DNA of 64,000 nucleotides from Mariniflexile gromovii (GCF_017814435.1 NZ_JAGJCB010000004.1:124001-188000); one strand, 5' to 3'. Numbered from the stretch's first letter, positions 7,587 through 17,590 are shown. Numbers and translations: made by a program. The notes: generated from the letters alone by a model not told the origin.

Positions 7587-9641
7587 ATGAGGAAAGTAAT
7601 TACTTTAATTATTCTTTTGTCTGCATTCTTAGGTTTTTCTCAAACTAAGGAAATGGACAGTCTTTCCATACAACTTGCTTTCGAAACTCAAGATTCTTTA
7701 AAAATAAAGACCTCTTTAAAACTTATCAAATTGTTTTATGAAAACAATTATTATGATAAAGCTTCAAAATATATTGTTGAAAGCGAAAAACTTTCGAACA
7801 ACTTAAACTACACAAAAGGGATAGCAGAAACAACTTACTACAAATCTTTAATTTATGCTCAAAAAAACGACTATATAAATGCCGTAAGTGGGTATGAAAA
7901 ATCTAAAGCACTTTATAAACTTTTAAAAGACACACTTGGAATTGCAAAAGTTAATAACAGTATTGGTTTTATTGAAATTAAACGTGGCAATTACTCAAAA
8001 GGTATACAATACGCGTTAGCCGCCATTAAAGTATTAGAAAAACAAAACCTTAAAAAAGACCTTTGTTTAGCTTATAGTAATTTAGCCAAAGCGTACCAAA
8101 GCATTAACGCTATTGACAAGGCAATTGAATTCAATTTAAAAGCTGTAGATATTCAAAAACAGTTAAAGGATGATGTTACGTTAATACAATCCTACAACCA
8201 ATTAGCTGGACTCTATTCGGCTATAAATGAAAACAGAAAAGCTATTGAATATTACGAGAAAGTTTTAAATGGAAAAAATTCTAGTTTAGACTCTCTAAAA
8301 GGTCTGATTTATCCAAAACTAGGTGCTGAATATTTAAAGTTCAACGATTACGACAAAGCTACTCACTATTTAAATGAAGGTTTAAGCATCAATAGAAAGG
8401 CTAATAACCAAGACGGTATTTTATTGACTTTAAATAGTTTAGGTGAATTAAATTTACAAAAAAAACAATTAGTTTTAGCAGAACAACAACTTTACGAAGC
8501 GGGAACTATTGCAAAAAACATTAATAACAAACCAGAATTGCTTAAATATTATAAGTTGATGATGGTTTTAGACTCTACAAAAAATAAATTTGATAAAGCA
8601 TTTATATGGCAACGCCAGTATTACGATTTAAAAAGAAGTCTTAACAAGAGTAATTTAAAGAATTCCGATTCTGTTGAATTGGATTTCAATCCAAATTTCG
8701 AAAAAGATTTATTGGCAAACAACGCTGCTCTTGCTCCTACCCAAAACTCCGTAATTACATTAGATAACAATTTCGATAAATACCAACTCATTTTTTATGG
8801 TCTTTTAGCAGCACTTGTTATTGTTTCAACCTTCTTGATTTTAATTTACTTAAAACGAAATAATAATATAAAATACACTCAAGAATTAGAAGAAAAAAAT
8901 CTAAAAATTGAATTACAAAACAAAGAATTCCAAGAGCAAACCAAACATCTTGAAAATGTCAACAATGTAAAAGACAAACTATTTTCAATTGTTTCACACG
9001 ATTTAAAAGATTCACTTTCTTCAATAAATGGTTTTATTGATTTATTAAGGGACGGTTCATTATCAAAAGAAGAATTCGATAATTTAATTCCAGAATTGAG
9101 TGAAAATGCCAATAATGCGTCGTTACTTTTATTCAACTTACTTAATTGGTCTAAATCGCAAATGCAATCTTTAGAGCCAAAACCAAGTTTATTTGATGTT
9201 CAAGAAGTTTTTGAAGAGAAAGTAAAACTTATTGAAAACCGAATGGCCAATAAAGGCATCGAATTGATTGACCATTCTTTACGGGATTTTGCGTATGCCG
9301 ACAAAAGCATGTTCGAAATTGTTATACAAAACCTACTTGCAAACGCCTTAAAATTCTGCAAAAAGGGCGATACCATTACCATTTCAAACCATATAAGCAA
9401 TGGCAGTTGCATTGTTAGTATTGCCGATACAGGTACTGGTATTTCAAAACAAAACCTTGAAAAACTTTTCAAAAACAGTTCCTTTACAACCGTAGGCACC
9501 AACAACGAAAAAGGCACAGGTTTAGGTTTATCAATCTGTAAAGAATTGGTAGAATTAAACAACGGTAAAATTTGGGTAGAAAGCACCTTAAACGTAGGTA
9601 GCACCTTCTATGTGCAGTTACCAAAATCCAGACCATCGTAG
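7587..9641 (+). CDS. TPR-repeat sensor histidine kinase
   Basis: A 684-residue kinase of the Bacteroidota type with a periplasmic tetratricopeptide sensor. Visible in order: signal peptide (residues 1-18, ending GFSQ), TPR-like helical repeats over about 25-350, one transmembrane helix near 405-424 (LIFYGLLAALVIVSTFLILI), a short coiled coil, the HisKA box SHDLKDSLSSI with His471, and a HATPase domain with N box NLLANALKF, G1 DTGTGIS and G2 GTGLGLS near the end. All catalytic motifs are intact. No response regulator or DNA-binding partner is adjacent, so the output and signal are unknown. It is convergent with ctlX across a REP-like element. Confidence 0.93.
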   Translation: MRKVITLIILLSAFLGFSQTKEMDSLSIQLAFETQDSLKIKTSLKLIKLFYENNYYDKASKYIVESEKLSNNLNYTKGIAETTYYKSLIYAQKNDYINAVSGYEKSKALYKLLKDTLGIAKVNNSIGFIEIKRGNYSKGIQYALAAIKVLEKQNLKKDLCLAYSNLAKAYQSINAIDKAIEFNLKAVDIQKQLKDDVTLIQSYNQLAGLYSAINENRKAIEYYEKVLNGKNSSLDSLKGLIYPKLGAEYLKFNDYDKATHYLNEGLSINRKANNQDGILLTLNSLGELNLQKKQLVLAEQQLYEAGTIAKNINNKPELLKYYKLMMVLDSTKNKFDKAFIWQRQYYDLKRSLNKSNLKNSDSVELDFNPNFEKDLLANNAALAPTQNSVITLDNNFDKYQLIFYGLLAALVIVSTFLILIYLKRNNNIKYTQELEEKNLKIELQNKEFQEQTKHLENVNNVKDKLFSIVSHDLKDSLSSINGFIDLLRDGSLSKEEFDNLIPELSENANNASLLLFNLLNWSKSQMQSLEPKPSLFDVQEVFEEKVKLIENRMANKGIELIDHSLRDFAYADKSMFEIVIQNLLANALKFCKKGDTITISNHISNGSCIVSIADTGTGISKQNLEKLFKNSSFTTVGTNNEKGTGLGLSICKELVELNNGKIWVESTLNVGSTFYVQLPKSRPS

Positions 9642-9651
9642 TATTCTATTT

Positions 9652-9737
9652 GGGCGTTACCCCTATGGGTCGGGCTATCCGTTGCAATCTTTTTGCTTGT
9701 GCCTCACAAAAAGGATTTCCACTCCTATCCCTAACGC
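9652..9737 (+). repeat. REP-like intergenic element, copy A
   Basis: Starts GGGCGTTA and ends TAACGC, giving a terminal inverted repeat, with an internal ACCC-ctat-GGGT hairpin followed by CGGGCTATCCGTT. It is GC-rich against its surroundings and lies between two converging genes. Related copies are at 15421-15503 and, inverted, at 44577-44647. Confidence 0.75.
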
Positions 9738-9753
9738 AACCCTATCAGCCAAC

Positions 9754-10689
9754 TTAGTTTTTAGGCAAAAACACCTCTGCCATCATACAACGGGCACTAC
9801 CACCACCACAAGCCTCAATAGTATCCAAAGAACTTGAAAGTATTTTAGTGTGCTTCTCAAGCCTTTTAACCTGATCTGTTGTTAACGAATTATAGGCTGC
9901 CGCACTCATTACCAAATAGCGTTCGTCATTGGCACCTCTAACCTGCAACATGTTGCCCGCAAAATTATTTACTTGTGCTTCGGTTATATCTATAATTTCC
10001 TTGCCATCTTGTTTTAAATGGTCCATTACATTTCTTCGTTCTTTTTTATCGTCTATACTGCTTAAGCAAATAACGGCAAAGGTTTCACCCAAACACATCA
10101 TCACATTGGTATGGTAAATGGCTTTTCGCTCACCATTCACGGTTTGGTTTGCTGTAAAAATAATGGGCAAGTATTCAAAATCTTCACAAAACTCAATAAA
10201 CAAATCCTCATCAGCTCTAGGCGATAAGGCACAATAAGCCTTTCTATTGGCACGATCCAACAAAATGCTTCCTGTGCCTTCAAGAAAAACATTTTCTTCC
10301 TCAGCATCTGTGTAATCAACTATATTGTTAATTACAAAACCATCTTCTTCCACCGCTTCCAGCACATCCTCACTACGCTCCAAACGTCTATTTTCCGCAA
10401 ACATGGGGTATAAACCCACATCACCATTTTCATGGAACGACACCCAGTTATTTGGGAAAACGGCATCTGGTGTATCAAACTCCTCTGTATCATTTACCAC
10501 AATTACATGAACCCCAACATTACGTAGCTTTTCAACATAAGCATCAAACTCTTGTTGCGCTTTGGCATTTACCGTTTGCGGCAATACATTATCCAGTATT
10601 TTTTGGTAGTAATTGTTTACAGCGGTTTGCTCGTTCATCCTAAAATTTATAGGACGAATCATTAAAATAGTATTTGTGGTTTGTTGCAT
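9754..10689 (-). CDS. ctlX: CtlX-like citrulline/arginine-modifying hydrolase
   Basis: A 311-residue member of the guanidine-modifying (amidinotransferase/deiminase) superfamily, closest by eye to CtlX, reported to act in citrulline utilisation. The catalytic set is visible: NNWVSFHENG at about 80-89, FLEGTGS with Glu137, HTNVMM with His193, and GGGSARCMMAE with the nucleophile Cys301 near the C-terminus. The ATG at 10689 follows a -7-like motif by about 20 bases. A second, DDAH-like member of the superfamily lies 860 bases away on the same strand. The real substrate cannot be read from sequence. Confidence 0.85.
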   Translation of the reverse strand: MQQTTNTILMIRPINFRMNEQTAVNNYYQKILDNVLPQTVNAKAQQEFDAYVEKLRNVGVHVIVVNDTEEFDTPDAVFPNNWVSFHENGDVGLYPMFAENRRLERSEDVLEAVEEDGFVINNIVDYTDAEEENVFLEGTGSILLDRANRKAYCALSPRADEDLFIEFCEDFEYLPIIFTANQTVNGERKAIYHTNVMMCLGETFAVICLSSIDDKKERRNVMDHLKQDGKEIIDITEAQVNNFAGNMLQVRGANDERYLVMSAAAYNSLTTDQVKRLEKHTKILSSSLDTIEACGGGSARCMMAEVFLPKN

Positions 10690-10708
10690 GGTGTATCACA
10701 TTATATTA

Positions 10709-10716
10709 CAAAAATA
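10709..10716 (-). promoter_or_regulatory. Candidate -7 element for ctlX
   Basis: On minus it reads TATTTTTG, matching TAnnTTTG, 20 bases before the ctlX ATG. No clear -33 TTG was found at the right spacing. Confidence 0.3.
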
Positions 10717-10855
10717 ATACTATTTAAGTTATTAAAATTGAAGTTTTGATTTTTGTATTTGTAGATAATTTCGACTAAATTCGTTTGTCGCCAAGTATAA
10801 AAACATTGAAATGGTTTATATCTTAATAGTTAACGGTCGGCTGAAAAAACGAACT

Positions 10856-11404
10856 ATGAAATTATTTTCTTATCTGAATAAAAAAAAGAAAACGTCTTAT
10901 AAATGTGACTGTTGCGGAATAGATTATGGAGAAATTCCTCTTTGTTATGGTGCTGATTATCCTGATTTTTATTTCTCAATTCCACCCGAAGAAAGAAATG
11001 AGCGAATTGAACTAAAAGAAAGTCTTTGCGTTGTAGATAAAAAACATTTTTATCATAGAGGAAAATTGATTATTCCTATTAAAAATTATTCAGAAGATTT
11101 AATCTTTAACATATGGACTTCCGTCAGCGAAGACAATTTTGGAAAAAGAATGGACCTGTGAGAAGAACCCAAAAGAATTGATGAAGATCCATATTTTGGC
11201 TGGATACAAACGAAAGTGCCTACTTATGGAGAAACGATTAACATTAAATCAATTGCTATTGAACAAAAAGTTGGATTGATACCGCTAATAAAATGTATAG
11301 AGGAAAATCACAATTTGACCAAAGACCAAGAAAATGGAATAAGTTATAAAAGAGCAAAAGAAATAGTTGCCGAAATTTTAAAAGAGCAACATCAACCGAA
11401 ATAA
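10856..11404 (+). pseudogene. DUF2199 protein interrupted by an in-frame TGA
   Basis: One frame of 182 codons encodes a DUF2199-type protein: the Cys pair CDCCG near residue 18, LCYGADYPDFYFSIPPEER, SLCVVDKKHF, and after the stop DEDPYFGWIQTKVPTYGET and LTKDQENGISYKRAKEIV. The reading frame is unchanged across the TGA at 11159-11161. In homologues as I remember them, this place, right after KRMDL, holds Trp (TGG), so a single G-to-A change explains the break. The translated upstream part would be about 101 residues. An earlier ATG at 10811 is in frame, but family members begin close to the Cys motif. Function of the family is unknown. The gene sits, on the opposite strand, between two guanidine-modifying enzymes. 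Confidence 0.8.
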
Positions 11405-11527
11405 AGAGAAATTTAAGTCATATATAAAAATTGCCATTTTTTTAGCAAAACTAAAGTTTGCTGCACTTTTATTATGTCTGATTATCCTTCGAAAAACCCT
11501 CGCAAACAAACCCATAATACCAAAGAG

Positions 11528-11547
11528 ATTCCTGCTTTCGCAGGAAT
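11528..11547 (-). repeat. Small hairpin repeat with GAAA tetraloop, copy 1
   Basis: Arms ATTCCTGC/GCAGGAAT around a four-base loop that reads GAAA on the minus strand. It abuts the stop of the DDAH-like gene. An identical 20-base copy is at 59563-59582, also just after a minus-strand stop. No T run follows, so it may protect 3' ends rather than terminate. Confidence 0.6.
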
Positions 11548-12462
11548 TTAATCCCTAACCAATGGCATCGTGCTACAACGCAACAAACCTTCTTGTTTAG
11601 AAATTTCGGCATAAGGCACTTCTTCAACCGTAAAACCTTGTTGGCGTAACCACGCATTTAAGCGCGTAAAGTTTTTTTCTGAAATAATAACATCTTCTGA
11701 GATAGAGAAAATATTGCTATTCATATCGTACATTTCATCTTTGGTAATCTCAAAAATATTGTCTTTTCCAAAGAAATTAACCAACCAATCATATTCACGT
11801 TCGATTAAAAAACCGTTTTTGTGTATAATGGCCTTCCCTTTCCCAATGGGTTGGAAACAGCAATCTAAATGCAGTGCGTTTTCTTTGGCGTTGGTGTTCG
11901 ATTTTCTAAGTTCGAACGACTTTACCGTTTTTTCAGGAAACAGTTCTTGAATGGCAATAACAGCATCCATATTGGTACGTGCGGTAATTAGCTCGGGGTA
12001 ATCTTCCCCGGAATACGTTCCTATAAAAATATAATCGCCCCGAGGCATAACATCGCCACCTTCCACATGGCATTCTGGAGGCAATACAATTCGGTTTTTT
12101 CTATCTACCTGATTCCAAACATACCGGATAGCTTCAATTTCGGCTTCTCTGTTTGGCAAAATATTGGCTCTAATTATTTTATCTTCTATAACAAAAGCAA
12201 TATCGCGCGAAAATATTTGGTTGCAATCTTTAATAACTTGAGGTCTAAATACCTGAACATCGTATTTCTTAAAAACAGCTTCCACAGCATCCATCTCCCT
12301 AACCATATCTTCTTCTTTTGGATAGGTGCCTGCAAGCACGTGCTCTACGCTTTTAGGGTCGTAACACGCTTCCACGGTAGGTGTAGGGCCATTGCTTTCA
12401 GCGGTGCCTAAAATAACAGCTCTTAACCTAGAGGTTTCGTTTTTTATATTCAGTTTTAGCAT
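11548..12462 (-). CDS. DDAH/arginine-deiminase-family hydrolase
   Basis: A 304-residue guanidine-modifying enzyme whose family includes dimethylarginine dimethylaminohydrolase and arginine deiminase. The catalytic pattern is complete: CHVEGGDV with Glu134 and the GGD substrate turn, HLDCCFQP with His198, and LLRCSTMPLVRD with the nucleophile Cys296. I chose the ATG at 12462, where homology to the family begins (MLKLNIKNETSRLRAVILG); an upstream ATG at 12486 would add eight residues overlapping the gltA terminator hairpin. It may work with CtlX in arginine or citrulline turnover, but which guanidine it uses is not determinable here. Confidence 0.85.
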   Translation of the reverse strand: MLKLNIKNETSRLRAVILGTAESNGPTPTVEACYDPKSVEHVLAGTYPKEEDMVREMDAVEAVFKKYDVQVFRPQVIKDCNQIFSRDIAFVIEDKIIRANILPNREAEIEAIRYVWNQVDRKNRIVLPPECHVEGGDVMPRGDYIFIGTYSGEDYPELITARTNMDAVIAIQELFPEKTVKSFELRKSNTNAKENALHLDCCFQPIGKGKAIIHKNGFLIEREYDWLVNFFGKDNIFEITKDEMYDMNSNIFSISEDVIISEKNFTRLNAWLRQQGFTVEEVPYAEISKQEGLLRCSTMPLVRD

Positions 12463-12477
12463 GGTGTAAATATAAAA

Positions 12478-12506
12478 AAGCTTCATAATGTTTAGTTATG
12501 AAGCTT
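12478..12506 (-). terminator. gltA terminator
   Basis: Arms AAGCTTCATAA/TTATGAAGCTT with a seven-base loop, followed on minus by a T run (AAAAAA on plus just before 12478). It lies 25 bases after the gltA stop and inside the leader of the DDAH-like gene. Confidence 0.8.
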
Positions 12507-12530
12507 CATTTATTTTACACTTAAAAAAAT

Positions 12531-13817
12531 TTATCTCTTTTCTATTGGCACAAAAGGTCTTACGGTTGCACCTGTATAAATTTGTCTTGGTCTTCCAATT
12601 GGTTCTTTTTTCAAACGCATTTCACGCCATTGTGCAATCCAACCTGGTAAACGCCCTAAAGCAAACATTACCGTAAACATTTCAGTTGGGATGCCCATAC
12701 CTCTGTAAATAATTCCTGAGTAGAAATCTACGTTAGGATATAATTTTCTATCTACAAAGTATTTATCTTCTAATGCTTCTTTTTCTAAGCCTTTTGCTAT
12801 GTCTAAAATAGGGTCTTCAATACCTAAGTTACCCAATACATCATCAGCTGCTTTTTTAATGATTTTAGCACGTGGATCGAAGTTTTTGTAAACACGGTGA
12901 CCAAAGCCCATTAAACGGAACGGATCTGCTTTATCTTTTGCTTTAGCCATGTACTTTTTAGTATCGCCACCATCTTGTTGAATTGCTTCCAACATTTCTA
13001 ACACTGCTTGGTTAGCACCACCATGAAGTGGCCCCCAAAGCGCTGAAATACCCGCAGAAATTGAAGCAAATAAACCTGCATGCGATGAACCTACAATTCT
13101 AACTGTAGATGTAGAACAGTTTTGCTCGTGGTCTGCATGTAAAATTAAAAGCTTATCTAAAGCATCAACTAAAATTTTGTTTTGAACGTAGCATGCATTA
13201 GGTTGTCTAAACATCATTTTCAGAATGTTTTCAACATAACCCAAAGAATCATCGCCATAATCAAGCGGTAAACCTATTTTTTTACGGTAGGTCCAAGCTA
13301 CCAATACTGGGAATTTACCTAATAAACGCACAACCGATTTGTACATATCAGCTTCAGAATCCACATTCACAGATGATGGATTAAAAGCAGTTAATGCACT
13401 TGTTAAAGATGATATAACACCCATAGGATGCGCCGATTTTGGGAATGCATCTAAAATCTTTTTAACATCTTCATCTACAACAGCTTGTGCTTTAATATCG
13501 TTATGAAACTTATCATTTTGTTCTTTGGTTGGAAGTTCTCCAAAAATCAACAAATAAGCAACTTCTAAAAAGTCTGCCTTTTCAGCCAATTCTTCTATAG
13601 AATAGCCTCTATATCTTAAAATACCTTTTTCACCATCTAAAAACGTAATAGCACTTTCACAAGACCCCGTATTTTTATATCCTGGATCGATAGTAATAAC
13701 ACCATCTGATGCACTTCTAAAATTTGATATATCAATAGCTAATTCTTTTTCTGATCCTTCTATTACGGGAAGTTCTATTTTTTTTCCGTTTACTTCAATG
13801 GTAGCAGTATTCGCCAT
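12531..13817 (-). CDS. gltA: Citrate synthase
   Basis: Condenses acetyl-CoA and oxaloacetate at the entry of the TCA cycle. The 428 residues match the type II hexameric form: GILRYRGYSIEELA near 64-77, LILHADHEQN with the first catalytic His, GPLHGGANQAVLEML with the second, and GFGHRVYKNFDPRA with the Arg/His substrate-binding residues. Length is typical (425-435). It is a single-gene transcript with its own terminator and is followed upstream by eno, which also has a terminator. Confidence 0.98.
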   Translation of the reverse strand: MANTATIEVNGKKIELPVIEGSEKELAIDISNFRSASDGVITIDPGYKNTGSCESAITFLDGEKGILRYRGYSIEELAEKADFLEVAYLLIFGELPTKEQNDKFHNDIKAQAVVDEDVKKILDAFPKSAHPMGVISSLTSALTAFNPSSVNVDSEADMYKSVVRLLGKFPVLVAWTYRKKIGLPLDYGDDSLGYVENILKMMFRQPNACYVQNKILVDALDKLLILHADHEQNCSTSTVRIVGSSHAGLFASISAGISALWGPLHGGANQAVLEMLEAIQQDGGDTKKYMAKAKDKADPFRLMGFGHRVYKNFDPRAKIIKKAADDVLGNLGIEDPILDIAKGLEKEALEDKYFVDRKLYPNVDFYSGIIYRGMGIPTEMFTVMFALGRLPGWIAQWREMRLKKEPIGRPRQIYTGATVRPFVPIEKR

Positions 13818-13942
13818 AAGTTTGAATAGTTTATTTAATTCTTAAATTGGATTGCTAATTTACAAAATATCTCCTTACTAATATAAGGGATGAAAACAAA
13901 GATTTAATCAATTAACAAATTATTTGAAATTAATGCAAAAAA

Positions 13943-13973
13943 AAAAGCGATTATTAAAATAATAACCGCTTTT
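13943..13973 (-). terminator. eno terminator
   Basis: Thirteen-base arms AAAAGCGATTATT/AATAACCGCTTTT around AAAAT; the only non-Watson-Crick pair becomes a G-U wobble in minus-strand RNA. A long T run follows on minus (A run on plus at 13936-13946). It lies just after the eno stop codon at 13993. Confidence 0.8.
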
Positions 13974-13992
13974 TAAAAAAAATTAATTTTTC

Positions 13993-15291
<1,299 letters not shown>

Positions 15292-15314
15292 TTATTTTAA
15301 ACTTTTTAATAATT

Positions 15315-15322
15315 CAAATTTA
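15315..15322 (-). promoter_or_regulatory. Candidate -7 element for eno
   Basis: Reads TAAATTTG on minus, an exact TAnnTTTG match, about 30 bases before the ATG. A -33 TTG was not found. Confidence 0.3.
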
Positions 15323-15420
15323 CGTTTAAATCTTGTTTATTTTAAGATGTTCTTTGATAAATATCCAAAAAAGCACCTATAACGTTTTAGTAATATTACT
15401 TCTAAAACAAAACAGCTTTT

Positions 15421-15503
15421 GGGCGTTACCACAAGGGTCGGGCTTTTCGTTACAAGTCCTCGCTCCTGCGTCGCTGCGGGCTTTTCACTGCAATCCCTAA
15501 CGC
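15421..15503 (+). repeat. REP-like intergenic element, copy B
   Basis: Starts GGGCGTTACC, contains GGGTCGGGCTTTTCGTTACA and ends AATCCCTAACGC, closely matching copy A at both ends. It lies in the 325-base gap between eno and carA, which otherwise holds the eno promoter region and the palindrome at 15565-15600. Confidence 0.8.
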
Positions 15504-15564
15504 AAGCACCAGCCACCTTTTGGCTAAACCGTTCATTTTAGTATTCCAAATTGCCAGTTCAATT

Positions 15565-15600
15565 AAAGACCTCACAGGTTTTAAAACCTGTGAGGTCTTT
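15565..15600. terminator. 36-bp perfect palindrome after carA
   Basis: Two exact 18-base arms centred on TTTTAAAA, with outer sequence AAAGACCTCACAGG and its complement. It begins ten bases after the carA stop and probably terminates carA; the flanking T/A runs work in either direction. I recall similar CCTCACAGG palindromes as dispersed repeats in flavobacterial genomes. Confidence 0.7.
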
Positions 15601-15610
15601 ACCAAACTCA

Positions 15611-16717
15611 CTAATTTTTCTTTATGTTTTCAATAAATTGATCAAACAAATACGACGAATCGTGTGGACCAGGGCTAGCTTCCGGATGGTATTGTACCGA
15701 AAAACAATTCTTGCTTTTCATTGCCAATCCTGCAACCGTATGGTCATTTAAATGCACATGGGTTACTTGCAAGTCTGGATGCGCTTCCGCTTCTTCCCTA
15801 TTTACAGCAAAGCCATGATTTTGCGAAGTGATTTCACCTTTACCAGTAACTAAATTTTTTATTGGATGGTTAATCCCTCTATGTCCATGATGCATTTTAT
15901 AAGTCGACACTCCGTTTGCTAATGCAATCACTTGATGTCCCAAACAAATACCGAACAACGGTAAATCTCTTTTTATAATTTCTTTTGCCAAAGCTTGTGC
16001 TTCTACCAAAGGTTCTGGATCTCCAGGACCGTTTGATAAGAAATAGCCATCTGGTTTAAAAGCTTCCAACTCTTCAAACTTAGCATTATATGGGAATACT
16101 TTTATGTAAGCATCTCTTTTTGCTATGTTGCGAAGGATATTCTTTTTGATACCTATATCCAAGGCTGCTACTTTGTAAGTGGCATTTTCATCACCAAAAT
16201 AATAAGGCTCTTTGGTTGATACTTTTGATGCCAACTCTAAACCATTCATATCTGGCACTTCAGCCAATTGCTTTTTTAATCCTTCTACATTATCTACATC
16301 GGTAGATATAACAGCATTCATAGCACCGTTATCTCTTATGTAGCTTACCAATGCTCTTGTATCCACATCAGATATTGCTAAAAGATTGTTCTTGTCTAAA
16401 AAATCTTCCAACGAACCATTAGCTGCATCACGTGAATAATCGTAACTAAAATTTTTACAAATTAGTCCTGCAATTTTAATGGAATCCGATTCAATTTCTT
16501 CGTCATTCACACCGTAATTACCAATGTGTGCATTGGTTGTTACCATCAACTGACCAAAATAAGAAGGGTCAGTAAAAATTTCTTGGTACCCAGTCATTCC
16601 GGTATTGAAACATACCTCACCAAATGCTGTTCCTTGTTTATTCCCTACTGCTTTTCCGTAAAAAATGGTGCCATCTGCTAAAAGAATAATGGCTTTCTGT
16701 CTTTTTTGATATTTCAT
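15611..16717 (-). CDS. carA: Carbamoyl-phosphate synthase, small (glutaminase) subunit
   Basis: Supplies ammonia from glutamine to the CarB subunit for carbamoyl phosphate, a precursor of pyrimidines and arginine. The 368 residues have the CarA N-terminal domain (FGEVCFNTGMTGYQEI near 32-47) and a class I amidotransferase domain with nucleophile Cys258 in FGICLGHQ and the His/Glu pair in QYHPEA near the end. carB is not adjacent. It follows the terminator of the unknown gene at 16787, so it needs its own promoter in the roughly 40 bases before its ATG. Confidence 0.98.
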   Translation of the reverse strand: MKYQKRQKAIILLADGTIFYGKAVGNKQGTAFGEVCFNTGMTGYQEIFTDPSYFGQLMVTTNAHIGNYGVNDEEIESDSIKIAGLICKNFSYDYSRDAANGSLEDFLDKNNLLAISDVDTRALVSYIRDNGAMNAVISTDVDNVEGLKKQLAEVPDMNGLELASKVSTKEPYYFGDENATYKVAALDIGIKKNILRNIAKRDAYIKVFPYNAKFEELEAFKPDGYFLSNGPGDPEPLVEAQALAKEIIKRDLPLFGICLGHQVIALANGVSTYKMHHGHRGINHPIKNLVTGKGEITSQNHGFAVNREEAEAHPDLQVTHVHLNDHTVAGLAMKSKNCFSVQYHPEASPGPHDSSYLFDQFIENIKKN

Positions 16718-16757
16718 GTACTAATTAAAAAAGTTTTGCAAAAATGCTAAAAAAAAA

Positions 16758-16780
16758 GGATAAACTAAAATAGTTTATCC
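16758..16780 (-). terminator. Terminator of the 16787-17539 gene (twin copy 1)
   Basis: Arms GGATAAACTA/TAGTTTATCC around AAA, followed on minus by a nine-base T run. The inner 21 bases are identical to the hairpin at 17570-17590 downstream of rplQ. Confidence 0.85.
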
Positions 16781-16786
16781 TTTCTT

Positions 16787-17539
16787 TTAAGTTTTAATTG
16801 AATTATAGAAGATTAAGATGTCTTTAACATCAGACAAGTTGTTATACTTTAGTCTGCTTTTTTTAACAAATTTTTTCACTTGATCAACATATGTAACGTC
16901 TATTAATTTCAATATCTCAGACTTCCTTAATTTTATAGAAGTCATATCTTCTTCATTATTCTTTTTCACATAATAACACCTATTGTGTATATATTTTTTC
17001 CCAATAGTATAGGTCTTTGTTAATGGGTCTATTGCTCCTGGTGATATTTTTATTTTATAGTTTGACAAAAGTGAATACTCATCAGAATGCCATAATATTT
17101 CAAAATAGGAATCTCTAAACAGCTCTTTATTATAGTAAGGCTTTAGCACTCTATTGTTAATTGAAACTTTTTCAAGCTTGGTTTTTGCAGGATCAATAGT
17201 TATAATTGAATCATTATTCAGCTTAAACTCAAACCTTTCATGAAGCAAATTATAATTTACTAAATCAACATTCATTATTTTATCGTCAAACCATATTACA
17301 GTCAAATTATTCCAGCCTTTAAAAAGGTATACACTTCCTTCTATATTATTGTTTTGAGAATCAGGTACTCCCCGACCATATTCAATAATATTCAACCCCA
17401 AAAGACTTTGTGAATCTTTAGAACCCGCTCCAATAAAAGAATTCCCAGGAATAATACGGGTAGACAACCCCTCTTGTGCAAAACAGCCTAAAGTAAGTGT
17501 TAACGACAAAAACAAAACATATAATTTATACATATTCAA
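16787..17539 (-). CDS. Secreted protein of unknown function
   Basis: I do not recognise this 250-residue protein. It has an N-terminal hydrophobic segment (about residues 5-20) ending GCFAQEG; this could be a signal peptide cleaved after FAQ, or a lipobox-like LTLGC with Cys19. The rest is a polar, beta-rich, Lys/Asn/Tyr-rich sequence with no recognised motif. It splits the rplQ-carA neighbourhood, and nearly identical terminators flank it, as if gene and terminator had been inserted together. Its leader is about 30 bases. Reading frame quality and a signal sequence make it a credible gene. Confidence 0.75.
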   Translation of the reverse strand: MNMYKLYVLFLSLTLTLGCFAQEGLSTRIIPGNSFIGAGSKDSQSLLGLNIIEYGRGVPDSQNNNIEGSVYLFKGWNNLTVIWFDDKIMNVDLVNYNLLHERFEFKLNNDSIITIDPAKTKLEKVSINNRVLKPYYNKELFRDSYFEILWHSDEYSLLSNYKIKISPGAIDPLTKTYTIGKKYIHNRCYYVKKNNEEDMTSIKLRKSEILKLIDVTYVDQVKKFVKKSRLKYNNLSDVKDILIFYNSIKT

Positions 17540-17569
17540 TTCAATAATTTTAATTTTAAAAAAAAAAAA

Positions 17570-17590
17570 GATAAACTAAAATAGTTTATC
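17570..17590 (-). terminator. Terminator of the ribosomal cluster after rplQ (twin copy 2)
   Basis: Arms GATAAACTA/TAGTTTATC around AAA, followed on minus by a thirteen-base T run (A run on plus from about 17557). It begins 28 bases after the rplQ stop. The core is identical to the terminator at 16758-16780. Confidence 0.85.

Noticed and set aside
11159-11161. TGA read as selenocysteine
   Set aside because: The aligned family residue is Trp as I recall it, not Cys, and no selenocysteine insertion structure or machinery is apparent.
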